Shown here: positions 1 through 12,988 of the stretch, one piece after another
Position numbering within the stretch: the stretch's first letter is position 1
Layout of the letters: every line of letters begins with the position of its first letter
NCBI RefSeq assembly: GCF_042186555.1
Contig: NC_133332.1
Coordinates: 210,879,609-210,943,608, forward strand
Direction of reading: 5' to 3'
Length of the DNA: 64,000 nucleotides
From: Aquarana catesbeiana
Lineage: Eukaryota > Chordata > Amphibia > Anura > Ranidae
The notes under the pieces: generated by a model
Databases searched by the model: none
Seen by the model: the letters and a program-made list of their open reading frames with translations, nothing else
Told to the model about the DNA's origin: nothing
Made by a program: the position numbers and the translations under genes

Positions 1-900
1 AGCTGACACTCACCCCTGGGATGAACATGGAGCTCACTATCCAATGCCTTATTTACAGCAAGGGACAATCTGCGCGACTACAGTGCAATCTAAAAGTCTT
101 CACAAAAGTGTACAATATTACAAATCTATAACACAACACAGCGTGCACAACTACAGAGGAATCTATAAGACTGCAATAGATGAATATATATTTAATGCAC
201 AGCCACAGCAAACCACACTGCTGGAAGTCATTCTAAACATTTATAATACAACCTACAACACAATCTACGTGACTACAGGGGCTGAAATAGATATGAACAA
301 CAACAATAATAATAACAATAATAATATACAGCACACCAGACTGCTGGAAGTCAATCTACACACTTCTTACAACACATTCTACACACCTACAGAGCAATCT
401 ATAAAACTGAACTAGAATATATAAAAATAATAATAGAAATAATTCAATTGCAGTCCTATGGATTACTCATAGGTATGTAAATTGTGTTGTAGGTTGTATT
501 ATAACAGCAGTGTAGTTTGCTGTACATTAAATATATTATTAATATTGTTATTATACAACTAGTATTGTTACTATACAACTTACAACACAATCTACACGCC
601 TACAGCCAATCTATAAGCGTGAAATAGAATATATAAAACGAATAATAACAATAATAATATTAATAATATATGTAAAGCACAGCAAACTTCACTGCTGATA
701 CGACCTACAACACAATCTACACACCTACCTAGTAATCCATAGGACTGCAATTGAATTATTTTTATTATATATTTTATTTCAGTCTTTGCTCTGAGTCTGT
801 AGGTGTGTAGATTGTGTTGTACATTGTATTATAAGTGTGTAGTATGACTTCCAGCAGTCTGGTGTGCTGTATATTATTATTATTACTGATGTTGTTGTTA
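1..900. repeat. AT-rich repeat block with inverted units
   Basis: The same degenerate phrases recur on both strands. A unit around 310-390 (containing ACCAGACTGCTGGAAGTCA) is found as its reverse complement around 790-890, and a unit around 190-260 recurs inverted around 480-540. Short AAT/AAC runs separate the units. Open frames here come only from repeat composition. It could be a decayed foldback element or a complex minisatellite. Confidence 0.6.
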
Positions 901-1269
901 ATAATAATATTATACACCACACCACACCGCTGAAAGCCAATCTACAGATTTATATTACAATTTATAAGACAATCTGCACAAATTCTACAAAACCTCCCAC
1001 CAGTAAAATGGACAATCCAGACACCCGCCATCTAATCTGCACAATAGTACACATTTCATTGCAGCCAGTTTGTGTTTTTTTTATACAAAAGAAAGGTGTG
1101 CAATGACCACAGTATACTTATCGCTTAGCGCCGCAATGGAGATATCAGAGACAGGATCTTACATCTGATATTACATGGTCGGATTACTTTCAGAGACCTC
1201 AACTCCTGAGGAACTACAAGAATCAGCATGCCAGACAGCCAAGGTTTATACAGTATATTTATTATACCC

Positions 1270-1935
1270 TACATGTACAGCTCTGATATATGTTGCATAT
1301 ACTACATGTGCAGTTCTGCTACACATTCCTCATTATACATGAACAGCTCTGATATCTACTGATATCTACTGCATATACTGTACTAAATATACAGCATATA
1401 CTACATGCACACCTCTAATAAACACTCCATATGTTACATGTACAACCCTGATAAGTATTGCCTTAACTACATGTACAGCTCTGTTATATATTTCATATAC
1501 TATTATTATTATTACATGCACAACACTAATATATACTGCATACGTTACATGTACAGCTCTTTTATATACTCCATATACTACATGTACAGCTCTAATATAT
1601 ACTCCATATATTACATGTACAGCTCTAATATATTCTGTCTATGCAACATGTATATGCTACATGTACAGCTCTGATATATATGCATAATAATATAATATAC
1701 ATTTCATATGTAATGTACAGCTCTGAAATATGCAGCATATACTACATGTACATCTCTAATATATATTTTATATTCTACTTGTACAGCTCTAATATATATT
1801 TTATATACTATATGCACAGCTCTAATATATTTTTTATATACTACATATAGAGCTCTATTATATATTTTATATAATACATGTACAGCTCTAATATATACTC
1901 CATATACTACATGTACAGCTCTGATTTGCCATGTT
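1270..1935. repeat. Minisatellite, about 33-bp unit
   Basis: About 20 imperfect copies of a unit built on CTACATGTACAGCTCTAATA followed by TATACTCCATATA. Both strands stay open over long stretches and translate into Tyr/Ser/Asn-rich or Arg/Val/Tyr-rich peptides with the period of the repeat. That is expected of a tandem array with a unit length divisible by three and is not evidence of a gene. Confidence 0.85.
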
Positions 1936-2205
1936 TCATCTGCATGACTATAAGTCCTTTTAACCAAACTAATTGAAAGATAATCGGTTATATGATGGAC
2001 ATTTTAGTTTCATAAAACTTCATAGAAATGGTCTGATATGCTGTGAAATATTTAGATAGATAGATAATTAATATGTAGATTTTATAGCTGTGTCCTTTTC
2101 TCTTTTTATGACACATGTATTGATTGATTGATTAATAGTGAAATAGCTGATAGGTAGATTCAGATGTATGATGTAGATAGATACAATATATATAAAAAAA
2201 GATAA

Positions 2206-2207
<2 letters not shown>

Positions 2208-2280
<73 letters not shown>

Positions 2281-2281
2281 C
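2208..2281. repeat. (GATA)n microsatellite
   Basis: A nearly pure GATA/TAGA tetranucleotide run lies in otherwise AT-rich LHX3 intron 1 sequence, flanked by shorter ATAGAT runs from about 2050. Confidence 0.95.
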
Positions 2282-2687
2282 TCTAGATATCCAGTATATA
2301 TATCTCTTTTTCTAAAACCAATGTCACTTTAATATTAATGCAGTGGTGTAAACAAGATCTACTCAGCAATCAAACTGATTTAAAAATGATAAAAATTATC
2401 AAAATGATAGTTGTATTATATGAAATGAATACAATCCAAGACTGGCTGATTGTAATTTATTTCCCTAGAGAATCTCAGATGTATATATATGTTTTTAAAA
2501 AGGGCAAGTGCATTAGCACAATTTATTCAGTATTGAAAATGAATTCTGACCCCCCACCCCCAGTGTTTATATAGTATTTTATTTTATCATAGCATCCCTC
2601 ATTCCAGAGGTCTCATGTACCTTATAGATGGGCCTGAAATAGTGAAGGATGTCCACATAGCTTAGTAAATAAGGTGACACCGGGCTT

Positions 2688-2846
2688 GATTTACTAAAAT
2701 TGTAGCGTGCAAAATCTGGTGCAGCTGTGCATGGTAGCCAATCAGCTTCTAACTTTAGCTTGTTTAATTAAGCATTGATAATAAACCCTGGAAGCTCTCT
2801 ATACAGAGCTGCACCAAATTTAGCATTCTCCAGTTTTAGTAAATCA
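2688..2846. mobile_element. Short MITE, copy 1 (GATTTACTAAAA ends)
   Basis: Terminal inverted repeats are visible: GATTTACTAAAATTG at the left and CAGTTTTAGTAAATC at the right. Inside them the motif AAATCTGGTGCAGCTGTG faces CAGAGCTGCACCAAATTT. A second copy lies at 5453-5615. There is no coding capacity; it is a non-autonomous DNA element whose superfamily was not determined. Confidence 0.8.
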
Positions 2847-2889
2847 ACTCCACTGTGTTCAATAAAGTTTGAGAATGGGAAATGGAAAG

Positions 2890-3247
2890 CGGATTTTTTT
2901 GTTAGCAATAGATTGGATTGAGGTGAACAAAGGGTTACTTTATTTTCTAAGCTAAAATTCAGTACCAGTTCTCATTTCCAAGGCAACAAATTCATTTTAA
3001 AACTGTCATATTGAAAGAAAGTAGAGGATATTTAACTTAAAATGTGAAAATCAGCTGAACCAAATGTAAAGAAATTATTTATTGATATGACAAGAAATTA
3101 GTTGGGGGGTCTGGTGTATCACAAGAGGATGTACTCTCTCTCTCTTTTTCTCTCTCCTCTCCTCTCCTCTCCTCTCTCTTGAGCGGTGATAATTTATCAC
3201 TGCTTAATAAACTGACATCTTTTTCTTTACTTCTCTCCCTCTCTTTT

Positions 3248-3319
<72 letters not shown>

Positions 3320-3425
3320 TCCTTTCCTTCTCTCCCTCTCTTTCTTTTTTTCCTGTTCTCTCTTTCTTTCCCCCTCTCTCTGTTCCTTTCTTTGTTTCTT
3401 CCTTTCTTTCCTTCTCTCTTTCTCC

Positions 3426-3492
<67 letters not shown>

Positions 3493-3660
3493 TCTCTCTC
3501 TCCCTTGCTCTATTTTACTCTCTCGCACTCTCTTCGACAACAACTATTATTTTTGCCATTATAATTACAACACCCATCTTTTTTTTTTTTTTTTTGCGGC
3601 ATTTTACAAATACCAAACTGATACTACTTGGAACAATGGGGAAGAGATATTTGGGCATTG
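2890..3660. repeat. Left copy of a diverged intronic duplication
   Basis: Segment 2890-3150 is clearly homologous to 10125-10420: both carry a GATTGGATTGA block, TTTTCTAAGCTAA, a TGAAAGAAAG block, GTGAAAATCAG, and TTGATATGACAAGAAA followed by a G run. Both then run into CT-rich microsatellites. Beyond these the pairs TGGAACAATGGGGAAGAG and TGGAGCAGTGGGTAAGAG suggest that homology resumes. It may be an old local duplication or two copies of one low-copy repeat. Confidence 0.6.
3120..3530. repeat. Pyrimidine microsatellites: (CTTT)n and (CT)n
   Basis: Pure CTTT runs lie at about 3246-3321 and pure CT at about 3429-3484, with mixed CT/CTTT sequence around them. The Lys/Glu/Arg-rich and Phe/Leu/Ser-rich open frames here are repeat translations and not genes. 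Confidence 0.95.
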
Positions 3661-3702
3661 TGTGTATTTCCCCTCAGGCTGGGATGAGCTGTTGCTGGAA
3701 TA

Positions 3703-4080
3703 ACAGTTTACCTTGGTAGTTGCAGGCGGCTCGATAAGCCGTCAGGAAAGTCAGACCTCTGATAAATGTTATTGACACGGATCCGAGGAGTAAAGCGGCG
3801 TCCTGGGAAATCAAGTCTAGTGCTGGCCTGTATGCTGCAGATGAATTTAAAATCAATGTCCCATTTGCCTATATCCTGCCAGTATATGAAACACATTGCG
3901 GTGAAAGGTGTGAGATGTTTCACCGTTATATCCAACTTTTAGCCTTTAATAATAATTTTACGCCTTATTGATCGGCCACTTTGAAGGAGTCGTGCGACAC
4001 TAATGCCATAAAATGAGGCGGCCGGAGATTAATGAGAGAGGAGGAGGGGGTTCAATTCACCCCTCCATGGGCTCAATGAA
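3703..4080. other. Repeat-free, balanced-composition segment in LHX3 intron 1
   Basis: In contrast to its surroundings, this stretch has no microsatellite or recognisable element and includes CpG-containing, homeodomain-type AT-core words (GATTAATGA, TTATTGATCGG). No open frame looks coding. Intron 1 of a developmental LIM-homeobox gene is a usual place for conserved enhancers, so it is a candidate regulatory element. Conservation was not tested. Confidence 0.3.
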
Positions 4081-4099
4081 AGGGTTAATGACAGCTCAT

Positions 4100-5450
4100 A
4101 GATAGTCATTTAAATGCGTGTCTATTAAAGGGTTAATCTCCAGTGGGATTTCTATGTGTGTGTGTGTATATATATATATTATATGTATGCACACACTCAC
4201 ACTTTATCTATTAGATATACTTTACCTGTTTATCTGTCTATTATATATACTTTTTTTGCCTTCCTATCTGTGTATCCTATCTAAATGCATTGTAAAACTC
4301 AGCAAGTGTTTAGAGTAGAGTGTAGACAATGAAATGTAGATATCACACCACCACAGTCCAGAGATCCAGCATATATCACCTTTACATGCCAGATTTGGGT
4401 GGAGTGACCCTTTAAAAAATCACAGACTATGTAATAACTAACGGTCAGCAAACATTGTTGCCCCTAAAGTCCTTGTGAGGAACTTTGTTTCAATTACAAA
4501 CAACCAATGGGGTTAAGTGTATCAAAACCCCAAAACAAACATCTAATATATTTCAGCTCACCAATACTTAAATGTGATGGCTGCATTAGTTTTCTATTTT
4601 AGATTTTCTTTCCCCCCATTATATTCACCTGGTGATGTGACCAGCAAATCTGTTGGTTTTTCAATTTCCTTTAGCAGACCAAGCTGTCCAGACAAAGCAG
4701 CAGTTAGAGGGTCAAGACAAAACATTGTCAGGGATGCTTACAATGGTCAGCTTATCACTTATGTAAAACCTTTATCCCAAAATAGAAAAAAAAACGTTTC
4801 TTTAATTACAAAAAGGTGTTAGCTGGAGTTAGGTTTTGTAAGCAACTTATGTAAAGTCCATTGAACACTACCCTCTCCACAGGTTGACAATGCTGCTGTC
4901 CAAGGTGGCTCCATTGTTCGTTCACCCAGAGTGGAGACACCCTAGAAAGTGTACTACTGGTCAGATCTCCTGGTGAAAATAAATAAAAAAATAAAAACCT
5001 TAAAAAAAAAAGAAAACAAATGCAACACACCTAAGGACTGCAATATATTATTATTTTGGGTTTAGATATGCTTTAATTTACTAAAGGAGTTGCTTTCCGT
5101 TTGAATAGCCAGTCTTGAGGAAAAAGATAAACTGGTATTTGCCTTTCACATGATTAAATAACTAAAATAAATATTTATTATTTTTTAAATATTCAGTTTA
5201 TGAATGAAGATTCTCAACTCCTTTGGTAAATCAGCCTCATTAACACAAAACAGCAGGTTGACGAGGAGAGCATGGAAATTATCAGAACTTACTCAACTAT
5301 TGCTGACTTGTTTCTGAAAATGTGAGTTCCAGGACCATCATCATTATCTCAGTTATCATATTGCATTGATCACTACTTGGTGAGTTGCTGACCTGGAAAA
5401 CCAGTATGTCCCTATCAGGTATCCTGACACTGCATGTAAGCTTAGTGGGG
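4100..5450. other. Intronic sequence without genes
   Basis: AT-rich intron. A loose inverted pair around 4627-4655 and 4950-4980 (TTCACCTGGTGATGTGACCA facing a TGGTCAGATCTCCTGGTGAA end) hints at an old foldback or MITE. Nothing else is supportable. Confidence 0.5.
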
Positions 5451-5452
5451 AA

Positions 5453-5615
5453 GATTTACTAAAACTGGAGCACTCAGAATCTGGTGCAGCTGTGCATGGT
5501 GACCAATCAGTTTACGGCTTCAGCTTGTTCAATTAAGCTTTGAGAAAAAAACTAGAGCTGATTGGTTATTATCCACAGCTTCACCAGATTTTGCACTCTC
5601 CAGTTTTAGTAAATC
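5453..5615. mobile_element. Short MITE, copy 2 (GATTTACTAAAA ends)
   Basis: Left end GATTTACTAAAACTGGAG and right end CTCCAGTTTTAGTAAATC are nearly perfect inverted repeats. The interior carries AATCTGGTGCAGCTGTGCAT and faces CAGCTTCACCAGATT. It matches the copy at 2688-2846 and is better preserved. Confidence 0.85.
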
Positions 5616-6224
5616 TCACTCAGTGAGTGATTCCACCTTGGGACTTGCATCTGAAAATGTCAGCAATAGTAGTGCCCATTTTTTATTTATTTTTTGGCAG
5701 GATGCCTTTAATTTTTGTCATGATGTCATCAACTCCCAAATAACTATCCCATTAATAATTCTGATTATAAGGCTCACCATACATATTACAATCTGACTGC
5801 ACAATCTCTGTACAATCAACTTTAGATCTCACAAAACTATGTAATATGACAACCTACCAAACTATCCCACAATTTGAATCCTATCAAGTAGTTCTTTGTA
5901 TTATATACCTGTGGTTAGATCTAAAGAAGATTGTACTATTAGATTGTAATGTGTGTGGTAGGCAACAGGTGTGATTACTTTGATGCTGATAGAATAAAGT
6001 TGGCCATATATGGTTAGAATATCGTTCAAAAAAATGGTCGTATTTGATAAAGATCTGAACGTGCATGCGATAACGCCATCATTGTATCAAAATATTTCCT
6101 CCAATTGTCGACATATTATCGATCGCTAACAACATAAATGGTACATTTTTCATCGATTGGTGGAAATGATGTAAAGGTTTTTTGACCTTTGGGAGACCTT
6201 CCCACTCACCAACTGTATTTAAAA

Positions 6225-6369
6225 TATATGAATGTGAGTTAGAGACCTTAGATTGTAAGCTCCTTGAGGGTAGGGACCGATGTGAATGTACAATGTATAT
6301 GTAAAAGCGCTGCGTAAATTGACAGCTCTATATAAGTACCTTAATAATAATAATAATAATAATAATAAA
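6225..6369 (+). mobile_element. 3' tail of an L2/CR1-type LINE or derived SINE
   Basis: Contains TTAGATTGTAAGCTCCTTGA, then a stretch ending in CTCTATATAAGTACC and an (AATA/ATA) microsatellite tail. The same tail is at 7378-7445, and a related one ends the RT-bearing element near 23470-23615. Microsatellite-tailed 3' ends of this sort belong to the CR1/L2 group. The class assignment is an inference. Confidence 0.55.
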
Positions 6370-6809
6370 AGAAAGAACTTTCTTTTTGTTGCTTGTACTT
6401 CCTGGGTCAGGTTTTAACATGCGCATGCGCTGTAGGTTTTTTATAACTGTTTTCATTCTATTTCACTACCAAGATTTAGAAAATCAATTGTTTATGCTAC
6501 AAGAATACAACATGACGGTTCAATTATTTGCCATAAAACGTTACATTTGGAGAAATTAGCCCACTAACAATTCTAAAGTCGAATGATCGAGTGTATCAAA
6601 GTTTTTTTGAATAATTTTGTAGCCATGTATGGCCACCATAAGTCTGTGCGGTGAGGTGTGTTGGAGCAGAGGATGCTGGGAAGGTACGGGACTAGATGGT
6701 GCACAGCTCAGCAGCTCACCTTTACCAGCATCCTGTAGGGGGAGCAATGACACTTTGCTTTGAGATAGGTGAGGTCTGCTCTATGACAAGGAGGTCCTGG
6801 GTATACTAA

Positions 6810-7167
6810 AGCTGGCCATACATCAGTAGAATTTCATCTGAATTTTTGTTTGAGATTCTGAAAAACCTTTTGTCAGAGCATTCTATCTCACCATGATTGA
6901 GGGAACTAAGCTTCCTCAAAAGCCCTTAAAAATTCATCCAGACCTGCTACTTGAATGGAATCCCAGTCATATCAAATAGGTTTCTTTTGTGCCTAGCACA
7001 TGCGCATTAAAATATGTACGATCCTTCCAGAAATCATATTCATGGTTAGAATTTCATTTGTTCCAAGAAGAAATTAGAAAAAAAGATCCTTGATTTGACT
7101 CCACTATCTAGTGTTCTAAAAACAAATAAAAAAATTCAAATGCAATACTAATGGTGTATGGCCAGCT
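6810..7167. mobile_element. MITE with AGCTGGCCATACA ends, TAA target duplication
   Basis: The left end AGCTGGCCATACAT and right end TGTATGGCCAGCT are inverted repeats flanked on both sides by TAA (6807-6809 and 7168-7170). A 3-bp TWA duplication is the PIF/Harbinger signature. There is no transposase, so it is non-autonomous. Related GGCCATACA/GGCCACACA ends occur near 5770, 5990, 8575 and 8745. Confidence 0.7.
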
Positions 7168-7377
7168 TAAGTTTATGGAGTACAGCATCAATGGCCTGAC
7201 AATCCCCCCCCATGGTGTAAATCTTTGGGAACAAAAGAACACTTGGACCTGCAGCAGTTAACTCATTAGATATGACAGGTGTCAGTATGCAGATTCATTT
7301 TAGAGTTTAAATACTAAACAGGCCCTGGGTGCTGCCATTCTGAATAATTATCTGCATTCACTGCCCAGACACAGAAG

Positions 7378-7446
7378 GATGTATATGTAAAGCGCTGTGT
7401 AAATTGACGGCGCTATATAAGTACCTTAAATAATAATAATAATAAC
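7378..7446 (+). mobile_element. Short LINE/SINE 3' tail fragment
   Basis: GTATATGTAAAGCGCTGTGT and CGCTATATAAGTACC followed by (AAT)n match the tail at 6225-6369. It is a truncated copy with no coding part. Confidence 0.5.
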
Positions 7447-8030
7447 TCCTGACTTTCATCAGCGTTCCACAATACAGTCACAGTCAGAGGTTAAAACAAA
7501 AGACCACAAAGCCACCGATTTTCTACTGCTGGTTACTTGGCAATGTCTGCATGAAGGTAAAAGGGATTTCTACATTGTTTCAGTCTACTGTACAGCTCAG
7601 TGATTTTGCTGCACACGTCACCAATTTGCATTACCTAATAATACAATAATTGTCTCCTAATGAAGTGTGACATAAAGACATTGTTCAAAGTCTATAAAAA
7701 TATCCTCCCAGCCTCTCACCTCATCCATATAGTCCCTAAAGTGAAGGCCATAACTGGACCATACATGATTAATGTGAATGGTGTAGGCCACTCCGAGCCA
7801 TGATCCTGGGACTTAAAGCAGAACTAGACCCTCCTATCTTTTACAGCCAAGGAAGCTGCCATCTTGGCCTCTGTTTGATTTGTAGTTTCCATGGTGCTGA
7901 ACATGTGATCAGTTATAACACCAGCCATTTGATGACTTGACAGTTTGGCTGAGGGCTAACATGGGCACACTAGTAACTGTAGCAGTAATAATTCAATGCA
8001 GGCCTAGAATGTAACAGTTTTGGGAGACAG

Positions 8031-8532
8031 TTAAAGTGGAGTTCCACCCACTTTTACAACTCTCCAGCATCCCTCACTAAACTGTGTACTGTAAACAAAT
8101 TGGATATTTTTTTATTTTTTTTCTCAGAACTTACTGTATATCTGCTGTATTCATTTTTCACTTCCTCCTCCCTGGCCGCGGCCCATCGCTTCATTACCTG
8201 TTTGCAATGCCTTCTGGGAAGGAGCGGCAACTTCCTCTGAAACTGCCATTGCTATGGAAACCTGACCTGAAACCTATTACACTGCTTGTGCTGCACTGAG
8301 CGTGTGCGAGATCTGCAAGGATGAGATCTAGGAAGAAATGCAGTCTGGCTTCAGATGCCCAGACTTAAGATGGCCACGGCCTGCTGTAAGTTTATAAAAT
8401 AACAAACTACTGCTATAAACTAACAAAACAGACCTTAGTTTACAGACTAACTTTACTAGAATACATTAAGCTTGTGTATTATAGGGGTATTTTTATTTAT
8501 AAAGTATAATTTCGGCCGGAACACCACTTTAA
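8031..8532. mobile_element. TTAA-flanked MITE
   Basis: TTAA at 8031-8034 is followed by AGTGGAGTTCCACCC, and the right side ends GGCCGGAACACCACT next to TTAA at 8529-8532. The inverted ends plus the TTAA duplication are typical of piggyBac-type insertion. There is no transposase. Confidence 0.65.
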
Positions 8533-8539
8533 AGCGGTG

Positions 8540-9035
8540 AGTTTAGTTCCACTTTAACTGACACATGGTCCTTTAAACTGGCCACACATTTTACAAACTC
8601 ATTTAGATTTACTAACATTTATGTAAAAAGTGCATACAATTTGTGCAATCTGTATTCAACCAGGCAGGCTTCTACACTACATAGGTGTTGGTAGATCATA
8701 AGGAGATTCTTTAAATAAAATTCTTGCATGTGTGGCCAGATTTACCCACATGTAACAATAACCTAACCTTTCCTTAGGGTTACCAATCTACAGACAGTGA
8801 TAGGGCATTGTGCTGTTCTTACACCGATAGTACTGAGATCTCACAGCAGCAACATTCCTACTGCGAAACAAATGAACTCTGCATATTGGACCAAGGTGCT
8901 ACAAACAAAGCAGACACATCTAGGGTATTGTTTTCCCTATACTCATGGGCCTGTGCCTAAGGTGGAATAGGAAAAGGGGCAGAAATAAACACGACATTGG
9001 CATTTATTTTCTGCATAATAATTGGGCAACATAGT

Positions 9036-9093
<58 letters not shown>

Positions 9094-10120
9094 CAGCTGT
9101 CAGCAGCAGAGCCTCTAGGTTTGATTTACTAAGGAATATAGGCCGTTCACCCAGCAAAGTGAATGTTCACTGAGCTTAGTAAATAAGATGAATCTGTGTT
9201 CCCTTCAATCAAACAATTATGCATTAGCAAACGTTGTGCTTTTTACCTGTCTTTTATCCCTCATTGGGTAATCAAACTGAACACAAGTTTGCCTTATTTA
9301 CTATAATTTGCTTTTTCAAAGTGAACATTCATTTTGCTTAGTGAACTTCCATAGTAAATCCATTCCTCTGTCCAATTGAAGAAACAATTATTATTTGCTG
9401 AGTCACAATATCTAATCAGATTTAAACTTTCATTTTCCAACTGTCATTTTCCAGTGCAGCTGTGAATCTGATTGGTGGCTGAAGGCCAGAATGAAATATT
9501 TAATTATATAGATGAAGGGGCAGTGTGGTTGGCATTAGGTTCCTTAAAGGGACAATGTTCCTTGGAAAATAAAAAATATATAACTAGACAGTAATAAATG
9601 TAATAAAGTGATGCTAACATACAACTATTAATAGACTACTAACAATATCAACAAGAACAGAAATCTACATATAACTTGCACTCACTGCACTCCTCCTATA
9701 GTCATTACAATACACAGCTCCATTCTCTAGATGAAATGTACTCACTTATCTGCACACTGTTGTCCCAGCCCCACACACCATCCAATGAATCACACCTGGA
9801 TATGTGGGACACACACAGCCATTTTCCTTGTCTGTATCAGTTTTCTGCAACAAATTATTCAAAGTAAAAAAAACATATTTCTGGCTGCCATCTATCTAAT
9901 AAAATTAGAAAAAGACAGATACAGATCTATAATCTAGATGTTAAACTTAATCTCATCACTATACAATCTGGTTGCACAATTTCCTTAAAAAATCTACCAA
10001 AACTAGTTAATACAAGGGTCTGCCAAACTGGATGCAAATTGATAGGTCAGGAGCTCATGTTACATATTTTTTTTCATTTTGTTCTTCACCTTATTCACTT
10101 AGTATATTTAAGCTTGGGCA
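8540..10120. other. Intronic sequence with small repeats, no gene
   Basis: Holds a probable MITE at about 8574-8752 (GGCCACACA ends), a (TA)n run at 9039-9090, and a foldback-like pair at 9118-9362 (GATTTACTAAGG near 9122 facing TAGTAAATCC near 9355, with AAGTGAATGTTCACT-like inner arms). The rest is unremarkable. Confidence 0.5.
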
Positions 10121-10124
10121 AGAT

Positions 10125-10890
<766 letters not shown>

Positions 10891-10899
10891 GTGTTATCC

Positions 10900-11260
10900 T
10901 TAGTTACTGATGCAGGAGCTGTGTTGGGCTTTATTATGTGACATGCCAGCTATGCCAGGAAGGCTTTGGGACTCGCTGTACATCTGTCCCGCACAGCCGA
11001 CTCACACAATGCAGCCCATTAAAAATGCAGGAGAAAAAAATATTCCATTTTCATGTGATCAGCTTGTGTGTAAAATTCGTTAACAATTGTAACAAACCAT
11101 AAAACTAAAGTTCAGCAGACGCCTTCCCCATAAAGCGTGTATAAAGCATGAATCCGGCGATCGCAGCGTCTATATCGCGCCTGTGTGTCTGCTCATATCA
11201 TACATCGACTTGTTCTCATAGACCATCCAGTTATCGGTCCAAGAATACATCGAAAAAAAG
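10900..11260. other. Repeat-free segment close to LHX3 exon 1
   Basis: Non-repetitive, CpG-containing sequence (for example GGCGATCGCAGCGTC near 11156) lies 0.7-1 kb downstream of the LHX3 first exon. No alternative first exon could be recognised. It is a candidate intronic regulatory sequence, by position and composition only. Confidence 0.25.
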
Positions 11261-11947
11261 TCATGTTCGTTCAGGTTAAAAAGGGGGGGGGGTCTATGAT
11301 TTATTTTAATTCGTTTATTTTCTTTTTAATACTTAATTATTTGAGTTGTTAGAATTACGCATGCCTTTCTTGAATCGTAACATGACGATTTCTTCTTTAT
11401 TTAAGAAATCCAGAGCTGGTCTGAATTCTTTGCTTGTATCTTACTTTATAAAATCGCACAATAAATCACACCATCGCCCACCAATCACCCGATGATGAGA
11501 TCTGCCGATCGTATGATTACAGCATACACATACAGACTCATGGGATGTACAATGGTACTCCGGGTGTAATGAGCACTTTGACGTAAAAAAAGGAAAACAA
11601 ACGAGGTATGTGATCGGGTGTTTGTTGTCAAATAACAATACAACGGAAAGCGTCCAGAAATTAGAAATATTTGGGAATTCTGAGCATTGTGATCCGAGGA
11701 CTTTATGATTGTGACGAAATGAAACGAAATGATACTTTGTAACGAATATTACATTATATTTACGGGTTATTGTCTATTGTATGTAATCTATTTAATCAAT
11801 GAATTATTGGTGCATTCATTGCACTTGAGTTTAGTATTATATTTCATGCACCCCCCTGGGTCCTGCCAAGGGCCATGGAAGGGGTCCTGCACTCCGTGCC
11901 TGGCAGGTGTCCCCGTTGGCCCATTGGGGACAGTGAAGTGACCTTAC

Positions 11948-12017
11948 CTCCTCCGCCTGGGTAGCGGCACAGCTCAGAGGAACTCTGGGAATTGCTCCGG
12001 ACCCTCTCCAGCAGCAT
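11948..12017 (-). CDS. LHX3: LHX3 first coding exon (partial gene)
   Basis: LHX3 is a nuclear LIM-homeobox transcription factor for pituitary and motor-neuron development. The minus strand has a good Kozak context (GTCACCATGC) at 12017, then 23 codons beginning MLLERVR and ending LCRYPGGG plus one base, then the donor GAG|GTAAGG. In LHX3 isoform a, the first exon encodes a short variable MLLE-type leader and exon 2 resumes at Glu-Ile-Pro-Leu-Cys-Ala-Gly-Cys of LIM domain 1; a phase-1 donor ending in G suits that Glu codon. LIM and homeobox exons were not found at lower coordinates, so 1-11947 is probably intron 1 and the gene continues off the left edge. The paralogue LHX4 starts differently. 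The minus-strand order LHX3 then QSOX2 matches human 9q34.3. The exon is short, so confidence rests on motif, phase and synteny together. Confidence 0.75.
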
Positions 12018-12940
12018 GGTGACCCTCCTGGGTGTTATCACAGATGGGCTCACTACTGGCACCTTCCTGCCATGAAGATCACTAGGTGCCCTTCTGCCCC
12101 CCCAAAGAGTAGGGAAGGGGGGTCCTGGTCTCCTCTGATTGCACTCAGGTGCTGATTATTAGTTGGGGGCGGATGATGGGAGATGGTGAATTGGGTGTCC
12201 TGTGGATAGGTCAGGTAGGTGGGTTCTTGCTGGGAGGATGAGATGAGCACTGGGCTTCCTGGCACAGCACAGTAATGTCACTTGTCAGCTCCCTGCTGGA
12301 GATGGATGGCAGGTGGTCAGTTGCAGGTGGAGCTGGTGGTAAGTTGGCTCCTGGTGTAGTTGGGATGAGGTAGGTACTTGTTCAGCTGCTGGATCTGGAA
12401 GAGGAACCGGTGAGTTCACTGATACCTGCAGCAAGGTGGCACTGATGACAGGGGGACCTGAAAGAAGCAGTAATGGGACATTTCCTGGGGAGGGATGAGC
12501 AGCCTGACTGATCCCCTTGGCAGGAGCAGATGAGGAGGATGTGGTCACCCAGCAGGCAGAGCTCAGTGTAGGAGAGGATGAGGAGAGGGGCTGCTGTCAG
12601 GTGACCTGGACTTGCCTCCACTGCCTGCTTAGCATAAGAAAGCTGCTGGAGGTCTCTGCAAAGACGCTGCCCCCCCCCCCCCCCCCCCCATGACACTACA
12701 TACCCATACACGTGTCTGCCTTTCTCTTCTCACAATAGGCAGAGGGGACCCGGCGTCACAGCATTGTCTCCATGCTAATGTCACCCTCCCTGGCAGGACT
12801 CTAGGGAGCAGAGAACACAGGAGGGCATTGTGTGCCCCTCTACCCCCCCTGACTAGCCTGACATTGTGTGAGTGAGTGATGCCCCAAATATCTGCCCCAC
12901 CGCCGCATACATTACTGGCAACCTGTTCGCACAATGTAAG
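12018..12940 (-). promoter_or_regulatory. Putative LHX3 5' UTR/promoter flank
   Basis: This is the most GC-rich unique stretch of the left third and lies directly upstream of the LHX3 start on the minus strand. It contains CT/GCTG-rich imperfect repeats and a 20-base C run at 12670-12689. No convincing TATA box was seen. Pro/Ser-rich open frames in several registers reflect composition. The transcription start cannot be fixed from sequence alone. Confidence 0.4.
12670..12689. repeat. Poly(C) run of 20
   Basis: Twenty consecutive C residues (G on the LHX3-sense strand) about 650 bp upstream of the LHX3 ATG. The length may be unreliable in assembly. Confidence 0.9.
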
Positions 12941-12941
12941 A

Positions 12942-12988
<47 letters not shown>

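Noticed and set aside
1270..1935. Regular repeats resembling a CRISPR array
   Set aside because: Units are contiguous and imperfect with no unique spacers, and the genome is vertebrate.
1405..1967. Tyr/Ser/Asn-rich open frames on both strands
   Set aside because: They follow the period of the 33-bp minisatellite on both strands, with no start context, splice sites or non-repeat sequence.
3079..3703. Long Lys/Glu/Arg-rich and Phe/Leu/Ser-rich frames
   Set aside because: Direct translations of (CTTT)n and (CT)n microsatellites.
11441..11638. Possible alternative LHX3 first exon just inside intron 1
   Set aside because: The minus-strand frame shows no similarity to the known second leader and no donor in the required phase.
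12053..12934. Several 60-110-codon Pro/Ser/Gly-rich frames upstream of LHX3
   Set aside because: Overlapping frames in GC-rich, repeat-like promoter flank with no consistent start or splice signals; best explained by composition.
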